This document shows, piece by piece, positions 26,608 to 35,570 of a DNA stretch of 64,000 nucleotides. Position numbers and translations under genes: made by a program. Below the pieces are notes generated by a model. That model saw only the letters and a program-made list of their open reading frames with translations, searched no databases and was not told where the DNA came from. This DNA comes from Photobacterium ganghwense (GTDB lineage Bacteria > Pseudomonadota > Gammaproteobacteria > Enterobacterales > Vibrionaceae). Each line of letters starts with the position of its first letter. Position 1 is the first letter of the stretch. Where the stretch lies: positions 186,001 to 250,000 of the forward strand of contig NZ_PYMI01000004.1 of the NCBI RefSeq assembly GCF_003025595.1, read 5' to 3'.

Positions 26608-28544
26608 ACATCACGCGTCAACAATGGCTATTCGCTGCCAAAATTTATGTATCGGCCATGCTCGCCTATTTCGTCGCGGTAGAGATTGGATTGACGAACC
26701 CTTACTGGGCGATGGTGACGTGCTGTGTGTTAAGTAACCCTTTGTCCGGCGCTGTCCGAGCCCGAGCCACATACCGGTTTGCAGGAACATTATTTGCTGG
26801 CCTCATCTCACTGCTACTCTCAGCCTGGCTAGCGAGTGAACCTTTCATTTTGGTGATCGTAACAGGTTTGGTTGCCTCTACAATCCTTGCTTTGTCTTTT
26901 GCCGACCGAACACCAAGAGCTTACAGCCTGCAATTGGCTGGTGTCACCATTATGTTAGTGCTGGTTGCGTACATCGGTCAGCCTGAACATATGTTTACGA
27001 TGGTTGTGACGAGAGTTGTCGAAATTTGCATTGGTATATTATCGGTCACCTTCGTCGATACGCTGTTTTTTCCGGGAACCACGCAACCCATGATTCAATC
27101 TCGAGTGGATAACTGGGTTCGTGACCTTAAAACATGGCGTGATGATTGCCTCGCTGGCATTACCGATCATTCGACAGACGCAGACAGGCTGGCAGTTCTC
27201 AACGACGTTTCATCATTGTCTCTGCTGGTTTCAACCATCAAGCGTGACCACGCTGTTAATCGACAGACACGCCAAGCCGTCATCGCACTGCAAAGTCAAA
27301 TCATGAAGATGATTCCGACGATTTCTGCACTGGGTCATGCAATACACAATTTATCTTCTGAAACACGTGAACGCCTGTTACCAAGTTTGGAAAGCCTGAA
27401 AACCCATAGCGGTGCATTGGAAGTTCAACCGATTAAGATACCTAGCGAGGTTTATCATCAATCCTCCCCATGGGAAAAACTGGTGCTCAATCGAATTCAG
27501 TTATTGCTCAACCAGCACATTCAGGACTGGGAATATGTGACTGCGTTTCAACGTCTTATGGAAGACAAACCCATTCACGGTTTCATGCGCTACGCGGCGA
27601 TGAAAGCCAAAGCATTTCCGCTCCCGCCAGACACGGGCTTGATGTCACGCATGTTCGTCGGGATATTACTGACGTATTCGTTGCTCAGTGCCGTCTGGTA
27701 TCTGACAGGATGGACTCAGGGCCCCAACTTAGTCTTGCTGGGTGTGGTGGCGATTAGCTTTTTTGGCGCCAGCGATGAACCCGGTATCGCTATAACTCAG
27801 TTTGGACGCTTTGCATTTATCTCCACCTTTACCGCGTTTATTTTGGGATACCTGTTGCTACCAATGGCAAATAACCAAACCAGCTTTCTGGTGATCATGG
27901 CTGCTTTTATGTTGCCAATGGGAATTTGGGCATCAAGAAGCCCCCTGGCGGTGTTGGTTCTGGCATTGAGTCTGAGTAACATCAACTTCCAAAATCATTA
28001 TTCACCTTTCGACATTGGCTTCTTTTTGGAAAGCTCTGTAGCAACGTTAACAGGCATCTTTGTAGCTTTCGTTGCCGTCGCATTATGCCGCCGCTGGGGA
28101 GCACAACATGCACTACACCAACTATTGAAGCGCGAGCAAAAAGATCAACAGGCACTGACTCACAGATTTGATGACGTAGCGATCGAAAACTATGTGATTC
28201 GTTCCTTGGACAGAATGGCTTTACAGTTATCGAGACTAGACGCAACACTCGGCAAAGACAGCCTCATCCTTCTGACTCAACTCAGAGCCAACATCATAAC
28301 GGCCAAATTGAGACAGTTGATGAGCAGCGAACACTCAATGCCCTCAACATTGCAACCACTGCTGCAAAACCTCAGCCAGCACCGTGACAGTCAATCTCAA
28401 TTGACGGACGAATTGCTCAGACAAATCGATCTCAACATTCAGCGTGCGAACCATGAAAACCAAACTGACGTTTTACATCTATTAACCGGATTGCGAATCG
28501 CCCTCTATCCAACAGCACCACACTGGAAACCATCTTATGCTTAA
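26604..28544 (+). CDS. FUSC-family aromatic acid efflux protein (AaeB/YdhK-like)
   Basis: 646 residues, typical of AaeB. Two blocks of membrane segments (residues about 10-160 and 345-500) each followed by a helical cytoplasmic region; the N-terminus ISAMLAYFVAVEIGLTNPYW-like and SNPLSGAVRARATYRFAGT match the FUSC motif. It forms the inner-membrane pump for hydroxybenzoate-type acids with the small DUF1656 protein and the HlyD adaptor that follow. Overlaps of 4-8 bases join all four genes of the operon. Confidence 0.87.
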   Translation: MNITRQQWLFAAKIYVSAMLAYFVAVEIGLTNPYWAMVTCCVLSNPLSGAVRARATYRFAGTLFAGLISLLLSAWLASEPFILVIVTGLVASTILALSFADRTPRAYSLQLAGVTIMLVLVAYIGQPEHMFTMVVTRVVEICIGILSVTFVDTLFFPGTTQPMIQSRVDNWVRDLKTWRDDCLAGITDHSTDADRLAVLNDVSSLSLLVSTIKRDHAVNRQTRQAVIALQSQIMKMIPTISALGHAIHNLSSETRERLLPSLESLKTHSGALEVQPIKIPSEVYHQSSPWEKLVLNRIQLLLNQHIQDWEYVTAFQRLMEDKPIHGFMRYAAMKAKAFPLPPDTGLMSRMFVGILLTYSLLSAVWYLTGWTQGPNLVLLGVVAISFFGASDEPGIAITQFGRFAFISTFTAFILGYLLLPMANNQTSFLVIMAAFMLPMGIWASRSPLAVLVLALSLSNINFQNHYSPFDIGFFLESSVATLTGIFVAFVAVALCRRWGAQHALHQLLKREQKDQQALTHRFDDVAIENYVIRSLDRMALQLSRLDATLGKDSLILLTQLRANIITAKLRQLMSSEHSMPSTLQPLLQNLSQHRDSQSQLTDELLRQIDLNIQRANHENQTDVLHLLTGLRIALYPTAPHWKPSYA

Positions 28545-28767
28545 CGAACTCGATATTTTGGGGATTTACGTTTCACCATTGCTGTTATGTATAGTGCTCG
28601 CTTATTGCCTCAGAATCTTACTCTCCTATTTACTTTTAAGGACAGGTTTCTATCGACTCATCGCGCAAAGACCCATTTTTGACTCAGCCCTATTAATTTC
28701 TCTTACCGGCTTGGTCTTTCACGTATTTGCGATCATCACAACACCAACAGGTCATTCACTATCATGA
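28537..28767 (+). CDS. DUF1656 small membrane protein (AaeX/YdhI-like)
   Basis: 76 residues with two membrane segments (YVSPLLLCIVLAYCLRIL and ALLISLTGLVFHVFAIITT). DUF1656 proteins always accompany FUSC pumps and HlyD adaptors. Overlaps the pump gene by eight bases and the adaptor gene by four. Confidence 0.85.
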   Translation: MLNELDILGIYVSPLLLCIVLAYCLRILLSYLLLRTGFYRLIAQRPIFDSALLISLTGLVFHVFAIITTPTGHSLS

Positions 28768-29639
28768 TTAAAAACAAAGTTGTATCGAGCTTTAAAGTTC
28801 TAATAACAACAGGTTCAGTGCTGCTAGCAGGCGTCGTTGTTTGGAATTTATACAGTTACTATCACTATGCGCCGCAAACTCGAGATGGAAAGATTCGTGC
28901 CGATATCGTTCCGCTTGCCACCGATATTTCAGGAAATGTAGAAGCCGTCTACGTTCACGATAATCAGGTCGTTAACAAAGGCACACTGCTGTTTAGTTTG
29001 GATAAAAAGCGCCTGAACAATGAAGTTACGCAAGCCAAAGCAATGGTGAAACAAGCCAACGCCACACTTCACGCAGCTGATCGGGAATACAAACGCTATC
29101 AGCGATTAAATAACGCAGTCTCGGCGCAGCAACGTGACGATAAACGCGATGCACTAATTTTGGCTCAGGCCAGCGTGGATAAATCTTTAGCAGACCTAGA
29201 ACTGGCTGAAATTAACCTGAGCAGAGCCGACATCTACTCGCCGGTTAATGGTGTGATAACGAACTTCTCTCTCAGACCAGGTACATTCGCCTCTGCTGGC
29301 GTACCAGTCATGGCACTTGTTGATCAAAATAGTTTTTATGTCTCCGGATATTTTGAAGAGACAAAACTAAGCCGTATACAGAATGGTGCACTCGCCACCA
29401 TCTTTGTGATGGGCGAAACCAAAACGATATATGGGCATGTTGAAGGGTTATCTGCGGGAATTAACGACAGTGAAAGAACAACAGCTTCAGGAACATTACT
29501 GGCAAATGTGAATCCGACATTCAGTTGGATACGCCTCGCTCAGCGCATTCCAGTTCGGATCAAAATAGATACGATTCCAAAGGACTTCACGTTAATTGCA
29601 GGACGAACCGTTTCTGTTTCGCTAGAAGAATTTAATTAA
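28764..29639 (+). CDS. HlyD-family periplasmic adaptor (AaeA/YdhJ-like)
   Basis: 291 residues. N-terminal membrane anchor (LITTGSVLLAGVVVWNLYSY), biotinyl-lipoyl half motif (DISGNVEAVYVHDNQVVNKG), alpha hairpin, second half (DIYSPVNGVITNFSLRPGTF) and barrel. It bridges the inner-membrane pump to an outer-membrane channel. The stop falls exactly where an IS481 remnant begins, so the last few residues may have been altered by that insertion; the length is still normal. Confidence 0.87.
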   Translation: MIKNKVVSSFKVLITTGSVLLAGVVVWNLYSYYHYAPQTRDGKIRADIVPLATDISGNVEAVYVHDNQVVNKGTLLFSLDKKRLNNEVTQAKAMVKQANATLHAADREYKRYQRLNNAVSAQQRDDKRDALILAQASVDKSLADLELAEINLSRADIYSPVNGVITNFSLRPGTFASAGVPVMALVDQNSFYVSGYFEETKLSRIQNGALATIFVMGETKTIYGHVEGLSAGINDSERTTASGTLLANVNPTFSWIRLAQRIPVRIKIDTIPKDFTLIAGRTVSVSLEEFN

Positions 29640-30010
29640 TTGAAGGGCTGCAACTTGGTCGTCCGTTAAGATGATACCGTTCTCAGAAACCTTTTTCTCA
29701 AGTGCTATAAGGCGTTTCTTGAAGTTTTCTAGATCATTACGAAGCCAGATTGAGCGAACGCCACTTGGAGAAATAAACACCTCCAGTGTGCGTAGTTCAT
29801 TGCTTGTTCGGGCTTGTCCATGAGCTGGAAAATCAATGACGTACTTTAGAACCACTTGTTCAGTTTCATTATCGACACGATTCTTCATATTTGGTGTTAT
29901 AAGACTATGATTAATAAGGGCATCGATACCACCAGTTTTAACCAACTCTTGATAACGATATAACGTGTCTCTTGATACGCCCATGACCTTACAGGCTTTG
30001 ATACATTGCT
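29640..30010 (-). mobile_element. IS481-family transposase remnant
   Basis: The minus strand encodes KACKVMGVSRDTLYRYQELV, then a helix-turn-helix and GQARTSNELRTLEVFISPSG, VRSIWLRNDLENFKKRLIAL and NGIILTDDQVAAL, the N-terminal half of IS481-type transposases. The catalytic DDE half is missing on the left, where the frame runs out at the HlyD stop, and the N-terminus is out of frame on the right (a base is missing near 30,008). It is a dead fragment. Confidence 0.8.
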
Positions 30011-30478
30011 AATGCACCGCTTGGTTCTACGTACCACAATTTCCCTGGAGGAAAGCAGCAAATTGTGACCAAGGCCATTTTTTGGGCGGGAGGAAAAGCG
30101 GCCGCACAATTACAAGCCTGTCTTGATGTGGATAATAAAAATGGAATTAGCTTGTTCCTGTCGCAGTGGCGTGAGCGCCTAAGAAAATCGGATTTTCGTG
30201 CTGGTTGCCCAATTGTGGATGCGGCCATTGAAGCTCCGCAGGAGCCGGAAGGAGAAAAGGTCAAAAACGCGCTACCACAAGTATTTAATAACTGGCAATC
30301 GCTTATCGCTGATCACCTAATTTCTCAAGGTCACTCGGTATCTAATGCGCAAACACTTGCGTTGGGAATCATTGCGAGTATCGAAGGAGCCGTTGTGTTG
30401 TGTCGAGCGCATCAAAATATCCAACCTTTAGATGCAATTTTAAAATGCGTGCCTAAGTTAATGGAATATAACGCCTAA
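30011..30478 (+). pseudogene. TetR-family regulator lacking its N-terminus
   Basis: The reading frame begins abruptly at 30,011 with NAPLGSTYHNFPGGKQQIV, the recognition helix end of an LmrA/YxaF-type TetR protein (usual G-x-x-Y-H-x-F-P-G-G-K), and continues for the whole ligand domain. The first ~35 residues are gone, replaced by the IS481 remnant. An internal GTG at 30,065 could start a peptide without DNA-binding domain. The regulator probably once controlled an adjacent gene in this element. Confidence 0.8.
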
Positions 30479-30714
30479 TAGTGAGTGTGCTACATAACTA
30501 GTTTGAGATATCGAGTTAAGCGACTTTGCCATATCTGGTTTAATTCATGGAATGCTAATATTCTGTTTTCCGAAACACACTTCTGTCTAATATTGAGCCA
30601 TTATTGCAAGGAAAATATGCACTAACCCGCCTCACTTATTATTGGTCTTTGAAGTGTTTTTGAAAGAAAGTTTCCTTTATAAGGCACCTCAGTACAAACA
30701 ATAAATCACAATAA
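30479..30714. other. Non-coding spacer before the left end
   Basis: AT-rich, no frame of note; leads into the transposon left end. Confidence 0.4.
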
Positions 30715-30818
30715 TTTCAACTTATGGTTGTATTACTCGATATCAGCACATGGTTGTTTTTCTTTTAACCAATTGATTATATTTAGAGTGTGATTATCAC
30801 TTTATGGTTGCATCAACA
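30715..30818 (-). repeat. Tn7-like (type I-F3 CAST-type) left end
   Basis: Read on the minus strand it begins TGTTGATGCAACCATAAAG and carries two further spaced sites (CAACCATGTGCTGATA and CAACCATAAGTTGA) farther in. From memory the left end of Tn6677 begins TGTTGATGCAACCATAAAGT and has the same three-site layout with CAACCATAAGTTGATA innermost. Flanking five bases are CTATT. Confidence 0.8.
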
Positions 30819-30826
30819 CTATTTGA

Positions 30827-30844
30827 GGCCGCTTTTTAGCGGCC
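30827..30844. terminator. Second copy of the guaC-type terminator stem
   Basis: GGCCGCT / AGCGGCC plus T tract, followed by ACACCTGCGAATTTAT before the next transposon end. The same order (terminator, then ACACCTGCGACTTTAT, then the end) occurs at 10,482-10,543, so this 70-base stretch is a diverged copy of the guaC downstream region. Confidence 0.75.
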
Positions 30845-30889
30845 TTTTTACTACCTCAAAACACCAACTGTCTACACCTGCGAATTTAT

Positions 30890-30960
30890 TGTTGAAACAA
30901 CCATAAAGTGATATTTACCACCATAACTTGATAATTGTCACAACGATAACTTGAAAACGC
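30890..30960 (+). repeat. Tn7-like (CAST-type) right end, copy 2
   Basis: Identical to copy 1 for the first 43 bases (TGTTGAAACAACCATAAAG onward), then has a third site (CACAACGATAACTTGA). Preceded by TTTAT as in copy 1. It faces right, so the metallophore region could be the cargo of a second element whose left end I did not find in the window. Confidence 0.75.
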
Positions 30961-31019
30961 CTCTTTCTGTACCACGCTTTTGTAGGTTTACAACGAACGG
31001 TATTAAGAGGCGTTTTTTA
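30953..31019 (+). terminator. Long-loop inverted repeat inside right end 2
   Basis: AAAACGCCTCTT and AAGAGGCGTTTTTT are inverted copies separated by about 38 bases. The last part is terminator-like (T tract). It probably shields the element from outside transcription. Confidence 0.5.
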
Positions 31020-31170
31020 TGGCAGTACCATAAAGTGGTTCTCACGTTCTAGAATCCGCCTTTGAATCCCAGCCCGAAAACCTACAAAATCTCGGAGCAA
31101 GAATATTCATCGATATATCAATGTCAAAATGCTTACACATAACTGACCTGCCCCAAAACAGTACGACATT

Positions 31171-32490
31171 TTAACAGCGTGAGTAACCGTGAGGAGGCGT
31201 TGCTAAACCGAGGTTTTCTCGAAACGTGTTACCCTCATACTGCAATCTTAACAACCCCCGCCTTTGTAATTCAGGAACCACTTGCTCTACGAACTCAGAT
31301 ACGCCTCCGGGTAAATGAGAGAACATGATATTGAACCCGTCCGCAGCTCCGTTTTCGAACCAATGCTGCATTTGCTCAACGACCATCGTTGCCGTTCCAA
31401 CCATTTCCAGACCCTGATATCCACAAATGCGCCTTGCCAATGCAATAATGCTCAGTTCCTCTTTTTTTGCCAGTTCGATGACTCGATCACGGCCACTTTT
31501 GCTCGCATTACTTTCAGGAATATCAGGAAGAGGAGCTGTTTCATCATATTGCGAGACATCATGTCCCAGTGCAATTGACAAGGTTGCCAAACTACTCGCG
31601 TCATCGACCAGTTGATCTAATTGGCGTCTTTTTTCCTGCGCCTGCTCCAAGCTATCGCCCAGCACAACGAAAACTGCTGGAATTATTTTCAGTTTATGTG
31701 GCCGCCCGGCAGCCTGTGCTCGGGACTGCATGTCAGTATAAAAGCGCTGAGCCCCGTCGAGATCAGTCTGATAAGTGAAGATAACTTCTGCAGTTTCAGC
31801 CGCAATTTGTCGCCCAGCCTCCGACGCGCCGGCCTGGACAATGACAGGGCGAGACTGAATAGGTCGCTCAACATTCAAGGGGCCTCGCACAGAAAAGTGT
31901 GGGCCTTTGTGATCGAGGATATGCATTTTTTCAGGATCGAAATAGCAACCAGTTTGTACATCCCTGCAGAATGCATCTTCTTCCCAACTCTCCCACAGTC
32001 CGTCCATAACGGAACTGAATTCTCTGGCTCTTAAGTATCTTGCACTGTGCTCCATATGCTGTTCAGCACCAAAATTTGCCGCTTCGTTTGGATTACTTGA
32101 AGTCACGAGATTCCAGCCTGCCCTGCCGTTGCTGATGACATCAAGCGAAGCCAGACGACGAGCAAGCGTATAGGGTTCATTGTAGGTGGTGCTCGCCGTA
32201 GCGATAAGGCCGATATGCTGCGTCACGGCTGCTAGTGCAGGAAGCAAGGTCAACGGGTCTAGGGTAGATACGCTATGCCCTTTTATCAGAGCTTCGAGCG
32301 GTGCTGCTCTTATCGCCAAGGTATCTGGCAAAAACAGCCCATCAAAACACCCTTGCTCCAGAGTCTGGGCAAACCATTTCATCTGCTCAAAATTGGCATG
32401 AAAATCAGGCCGAGCTCCGGGGTAACGCCAAGCACCCGCGTGGATACTGGGCATTGCCAAGAGGGTTAACTGACCACGAGATATGCTCAT
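31171..32490 (-). CDS. Luciferase-like FMN monooxygenase (NtaA/SnaA/DszA type)
   Basis: 439 residues from the ATG at 32490 (MSISRGQLTLLAMPSIHAGA), which has GGAGACGGT upstream. Family segments: TLEQGCFDGLFLPDTLA, LDPLTLLPALAAVTQHIGLI, GRAGWNLVTSSNPNEAANFG, and RPVIVQAGASEAGRQIAAE at the FMN phosphate site. NtaA-type enzymes use reduced flavin to oxidise chelators, sulfonates or antibiotics. Its start codon overlaps the stop of the ATPase remnant (ATGA), so it was once the last gene of the uptake operon and may act on the imported chelate to free iron. That role is inferred. Confidence 0.85.
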   Translation of the reverse strand: MSISRGQLTLLAMPSIHAGAWRYPGARPDFHANFEQMKWFAQTLEQGCFDGLFLPDTLAIRAAPLEALIKGHSVSTLDPLTLLPALAAVTQHIGLIATASTTYNEPYTLARRLASLDVISNGRAGWNLVTSSNPNEAANFGAEQHMEHSARYLRAREFSSVMDGLWESWEEDAFCRDVQTGCYFDPEKMHILDHKGPHFSVRGPLNVERPIQSRPVIVQAGASEAGRQIAAETAEVIFTYQTDLDGAQRFYTDMQSRAQAAGRPHKLKIIPAVFVVLGDSLEQAQEKRRQLDQLVDDASSLATLSIALGHDVSQYDETAPLPDIPESNASKSGRDRVIELAKKEELSIIALARRICGYQGLEMVGTATMVVEQMQHWFENGAADGFNIMFSHLPGGVSEFVEQVVPELQRRGLLRLQYEGNTFRENLGLATPPHGYSRC

Positions 32491-33097
32491 ACCGTCTCCT
32501 TCGTTATTGTAGGTAATATCGAACTGTTTCTGACTGAATAATCCACTAAAAGATATAGATATCCCTGTAAACACCGTTCCACTCGAGCCTGACCACCATA
32601 TATTTTTTCCAATAGACTCGGCGTCAATACATCAACCGGCGAATCAGAAACTTCCACTTCACCGTCACGAAGAACGACCACATTATCTGTAAATCGCAAG
32701 GCATGATTTATGTTGTGCACTGCCATGACGACGCACATTGGTCGAACTCGCGATAACTGACACAGCAACCCAAGCACTACGAGCTGATGCTGTAAATTGA
32801 GGGAACTTGTAGGCTGATCGAGTAACTGGGCCTGAGGGGTCAAAATTAACGCTTGGGCCTTCGAAACCAGTTGCCTCTGGCCACCATTGAGAGAAGACAG
32901 TACATAAGCTAAAGCCCCATCGCCCAACAGAAGACACTTGATAGGTCGGTCGAGATGTATCCTGCGCGCGGCAATATTGGTGATAACCATCGAAGCAGAA
33001 ATCCCTGCGTACAAACGAGACATCGCGACAACCGTGCATCCCATCAGCAACTGGCCCAGTACATCGCGGCGAGAATATAGACAATTGGTCACAGAAT
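32487..33097 (-). pseudogene. Degenerate siderophore ABC ATPase
   Basis: The recognisable part is the C-terminal two thirds: LNGGQRQLVSKAQAL (signature), LLDQPTSSLN (Walker B), HNINHALRFTDNVVVL (H-loop) and LLEKIYGGQARVERCLQGYL. The intact homologue at 38,957-39,748 has LSGGQRQ and LLLDEPTSALD; here the catalytic Glu is Gln and the Walker A lysine loop is missing altogether. It cannot be an active ATPase. It follows the receptor gene on the same strand. Confidence 0.8.
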
Positions 33098-35356
33098 TCA
33101 CCAACGGTAGCTCAATGTTGCGATCATCGACCGTTCTTGCCCAACAAAGCAATAAAGTCGCGATGTACAGCTAGCGACATACTGTTTGTCCGTCAGGTTA
33201 CTCACATTGAATGCGAGTGTCGCCCCACTCAGTTCCGAAGAAAGAGAATCAAGCTGGTACGTGGCAGCCAAATCGATCACAGTGGCGGAAGGCACTTCGA
33301 AATCATTGCTCGGGTCTCCAAACGACTTACCGAGGTAGCGCACGCCTCCACCAAGCTTCAAGCCGGAAAAGGCATCATAGTTAATCAAATAGTCCATCCA
33401 AATCGAAGCGCTGTGCTTTGGTGTTTGTGTCAGGCTTTTCCCTTGGTAGGAGGTATCTTTGACGAGCTCATTGTCTAAATATGTATAGTTTGCAATCAAG
33501 TTGAGATTACTTACTATTTCTGTTGTCGCCTGTAAATCAAGCCCTCGCGTTCGTACCTTCCCGGCCTGTGTATTAAATCCCAGGTGGTCCGCGTCACTTG
33601 TCTTCACGTTTGTCTGTTCAAGCTGAAATACTGCTGCTGTTAAAAGCGTACTAGAGTTCGCAGGGTGGAATTTGATGCCGACTTCAGTTTGCTCAGACTC
33701 AACCGGCACAAAGGGTTCTCCCTGATAGTCCGTTCCCAACAAAGGATCAAAGGACGTTGCATAGCTAATATATGGCGCTAAGCCTATATCGAATTGATAA
33801 CTCAATCCCGCTCTGCCACTCCACTTTGTATCGTCCTGCTTGCTCACTCGGGACGTCGGTGAATAACTGTGAGTCTCATCATCTATTTGCGACCAGTCAT
33901 GCCTTGCGCTGAGTACCAATCGCCAGCGATCGTAAGCCATTTGATCCTGAAGATACGCACCGACACGAGTGAATTCTTGCTTTACTTTCCAGGGTGCCAG
34001 ACGACTTGCGGTGAAATCCGGAACAATGTTCGGGCGGTACTGAGAACCATAAGGATCCAACAAAATAGGGCCGACACTATACAGCTCATTTTTCAGGGTT
34101 CCTTTTGCGTAATCAACGCCCATCAGGATGGTATGGGTCATATCGCCCCATTCGACATTGCCGATCAAGTGGTTATCCATGGAGAATGTATTCACCTTGG
34201 CGGGTGTCAGTTCATAATAACCCTTTAATTGTGGGGAGCCGTTTACTTCCTGGTATCCATAAACAACACCACGCTGTATGTCGGATTTGACATACATATA
34301 TCGTGCATTGCTAACCAATCGCCAACTGTTTTCAAAATCATACTCAAATAATGAACTCAGAAAACTCTGCTGGCGTGAAGAGTTTTCAAAATTCATATCC
34401 GTAAAGTTTCTTCGCCGGTTTATCTGCGGATACAGGCTGCCATCCAACCCCAATACCGCGGCCGGGAGACTGTTATAGTTAGGAAGCTCGGGCTCCTGAG
34501 AGTACATCGCGATAACCGTCCACGATGTTTGTAAATTTGGCTGCCAGGTGAGTGAAGGCACCACATAAAGCCGTTTATGACGGGTATCTTCAACTTGGCC
34601 TTCAGTATCTAAGCCACTTGCCGTAAAACGATAGAGAAAAGTACCATCATCATTAATCGGCCCTGTGCTATCAAAACCTATTTGCTTGCGATTGAAGCTG
34701 CCGTACTGAAGATTCAATTCGTGCAGGGCAACATCTTGCGGCTTGCGGCTGATCTGATTTACGATACCGCCCCCCGTCCCTTGGCCATAAATGGCTGAAG
34801 CAGGGCCGCGCAGTACTTCAATCCGCTCGAGCGAATAGGGATCAATTTGTGGCAGCCAACTCCCTGGGTTGCTGATAATTCTTAATCCATCCAGATAATA
34901 ATCTGCGTCAACACCACGGATCCTAGTAATATCGAGGTAGCCACCATATCCTCCATATTTCTCACTTGTCGCACCCGCTGTATAACGCAGTGCAGAGCTA
35001 CTGCTAACTGGCTGCTGAGTATCCATTTGCTCACGAGTAATTACAGAAACCGATTGCGGGGTTTCCAGAATTGAGGTGTTAGTTTTTGTCCCGACCCTTG
35101 ATTGCTCTGCAACATAGCCTCGAACCGGGCCATTTCCCTCATCCGACATTTTGCCAGCAGTTACGGTCACAGTATAAGTGTCATTCAATCTGGCTTTTCC
35201 TGTCTCCTGAACTCCCCCTTTTGACGTCTCCTCAGCATAAACTGAAGCACCGCTAACAAGCAGCAGCGATGCGGTAATTGAAGCTAATGGGTCAGAAAAG
35301 CGAGAAAATACTGAATTCGTAGATGTCTGGAAACGTAACGCATGAAAGTAAAACAT
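33098..35356 (-). CDS. TonB-dependent siderophore receptor
   Basis: 752 residues, full length. Signal peptide ending near VYAEE, TonB-box-like TYTVTV, plug domain (TPQSVSVITREQMDTQQP, RIRGVDADYYLDGLR, RIEVLRGPASAIYGQGT), 22-strand barrel ending in Trp (SYRW). Two Cys near the C-terminus (SCTSRLYCFVG) may form a disulfide in the last loop. The FhuA/FpvA/FoxA group imports ferric hydroxamates and mixed chelates. It is probably the outer-membrane port for the molecule made by the operon at 41.7 kb, since its gutted paralogue lies next to that operon. A TetR operator lies 50 bases upstream. Confidence 0.9.
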   Translation of the reverse strand: MFYFHALRFQTSTNSVFSRFSDPLASITASLLLVSGASVYAEETSKGGVQETGKARLNDTYTVTVTAGKMSDEGNGPVRGYVAEQSRVGTKTNTSILETPQSVSVITREQMDTQQPVSSSSALRYTAGATSEKYGGYGGYLDITRIRGVDADYYLDGLRIISNPGSWLPQIDPYSLERIEVLRGPASAIYGQGTGGGIVNQISRKPQDVALHELNLQYGSFNRKQIGFDSTGPINDDGTFLYRFTASGLDTEGQVEDTRHKRLYVVPSLTWQPNLQTSWTVIAMYSQEPELPNYNSLPAAVLGLDGSLYPQINRRRNFTDMNFENSSRQQSFLSSLFEYDFENSWRLVSNARYMYVKSDIQRGVVYGYQEVNGSPQLKGYYELTPAKVNTFSMDNHLIGNVEWGDMTHTILMGVDYAKGTLKNELYSVGPILLDPYGSQYRPNIVPDFTASRLAPWKVKQEFTRVGAYLQDQMAYDRWRLVLSARHDWSQIDDETHSYSPTSRVSKQDDTKWSGRAGLSYQFDIGLAPYISYATSFDPLLGTDYQGEPFVPVESEQTEVGIKFHPANSSTLLTAAVFQLEQTNVKTSDADHLGFNTQAGKVRTRGLDLQATTEIVSNLNLIANYTYLDNELVKDTSYQGKSLTQTPKHSASIWMDYLINYDAFSGLKLGGGVRYLGKSFGDPSNDFEVPSATVIDLAATYQLDSLSSELSGATLAFNVSNLTDKQYVASCTSRLYCFVGQERSMIATLSYRW

Positions 35357-35406
35357 CTTGGCCTCAAAGGTTAAAGATTGAACGAGTTGCGGAGATTTTA
35401 ATTAAA

Positions 35407-35421
35407 GACTGACCGTCAGTC
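35407..35421. promoter_or_regulatory. TetR-type operator, copy 1 (receptor promoter)
   Basis: GACTGACCGTCAGTC: perfect 7-base arms with one central base, 50 bases upstream of the receptor start. The same pattern occurs at 38,037, 41,535 and 41,621. Confidence 0.75.
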
Positions 35422-35429
35422 AATTCGAA

Positions 35430-35444
35430 TGATAATTAATTGCA
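35430..35444. promoter_or_regulatory. Weak Fur-box-like site
   Basis: TGATAATTAATTGCA matches 11 of 14 positions of the 7-1-7 Fur rule, right after operator copy 1. Suggests iron control of the receptor; the match is imperfect. Confidence 0.4.
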
Positions 35445-35570
35445 TTTAACCATATTGATGCAGAACTGTTAGTTAATTGGCCGGTTATTTACAACTTTTT
35501 GTTTCTTGTATAAATAACGTTCTGACAAACCCACACGGTCGATGATAAAGACTTTCTCTACCCCTTTACG

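Larger units (their letters stand above)
10544..30818. mobile_element. 20-kb Tn7-like/CAST-type cargo element without transposition genes
   Basis: Bounded by a right-type end at 10,544 and a left-type end at 30,818 in opposite orientation, both starting TGTTGA. The segment holds only cargo: metabolic enzymes, regulators and an efflux operon. I found no tnsA, tnsB, tnsC, tniQ, cas gene or CRISPR repeat in it. It is therefore either mobilised in trans, or a decayed or recombined element. The five flanking bases differ on the two sides (TTTAT, CTATT), so a simple target duplication is missing. Confidence 0.7.

Noticed and set aside
30700..31170. Search for a CRISPR array and tns/cas genes near the CAST-type ends
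   Set aside because: No regularly spaced ~28-base repeats and no frame resembling TnsA, TnsB, TnsC, TniQ, Cas5/8, Cas7 or Cas6 were found anywhere in the window.
32683..33084. Long overlapping minus-strand frame beside the ATPase remnant
   Set aside because: No protein-like composition or motif; the recognisable ATPase residues lie in the other frame.
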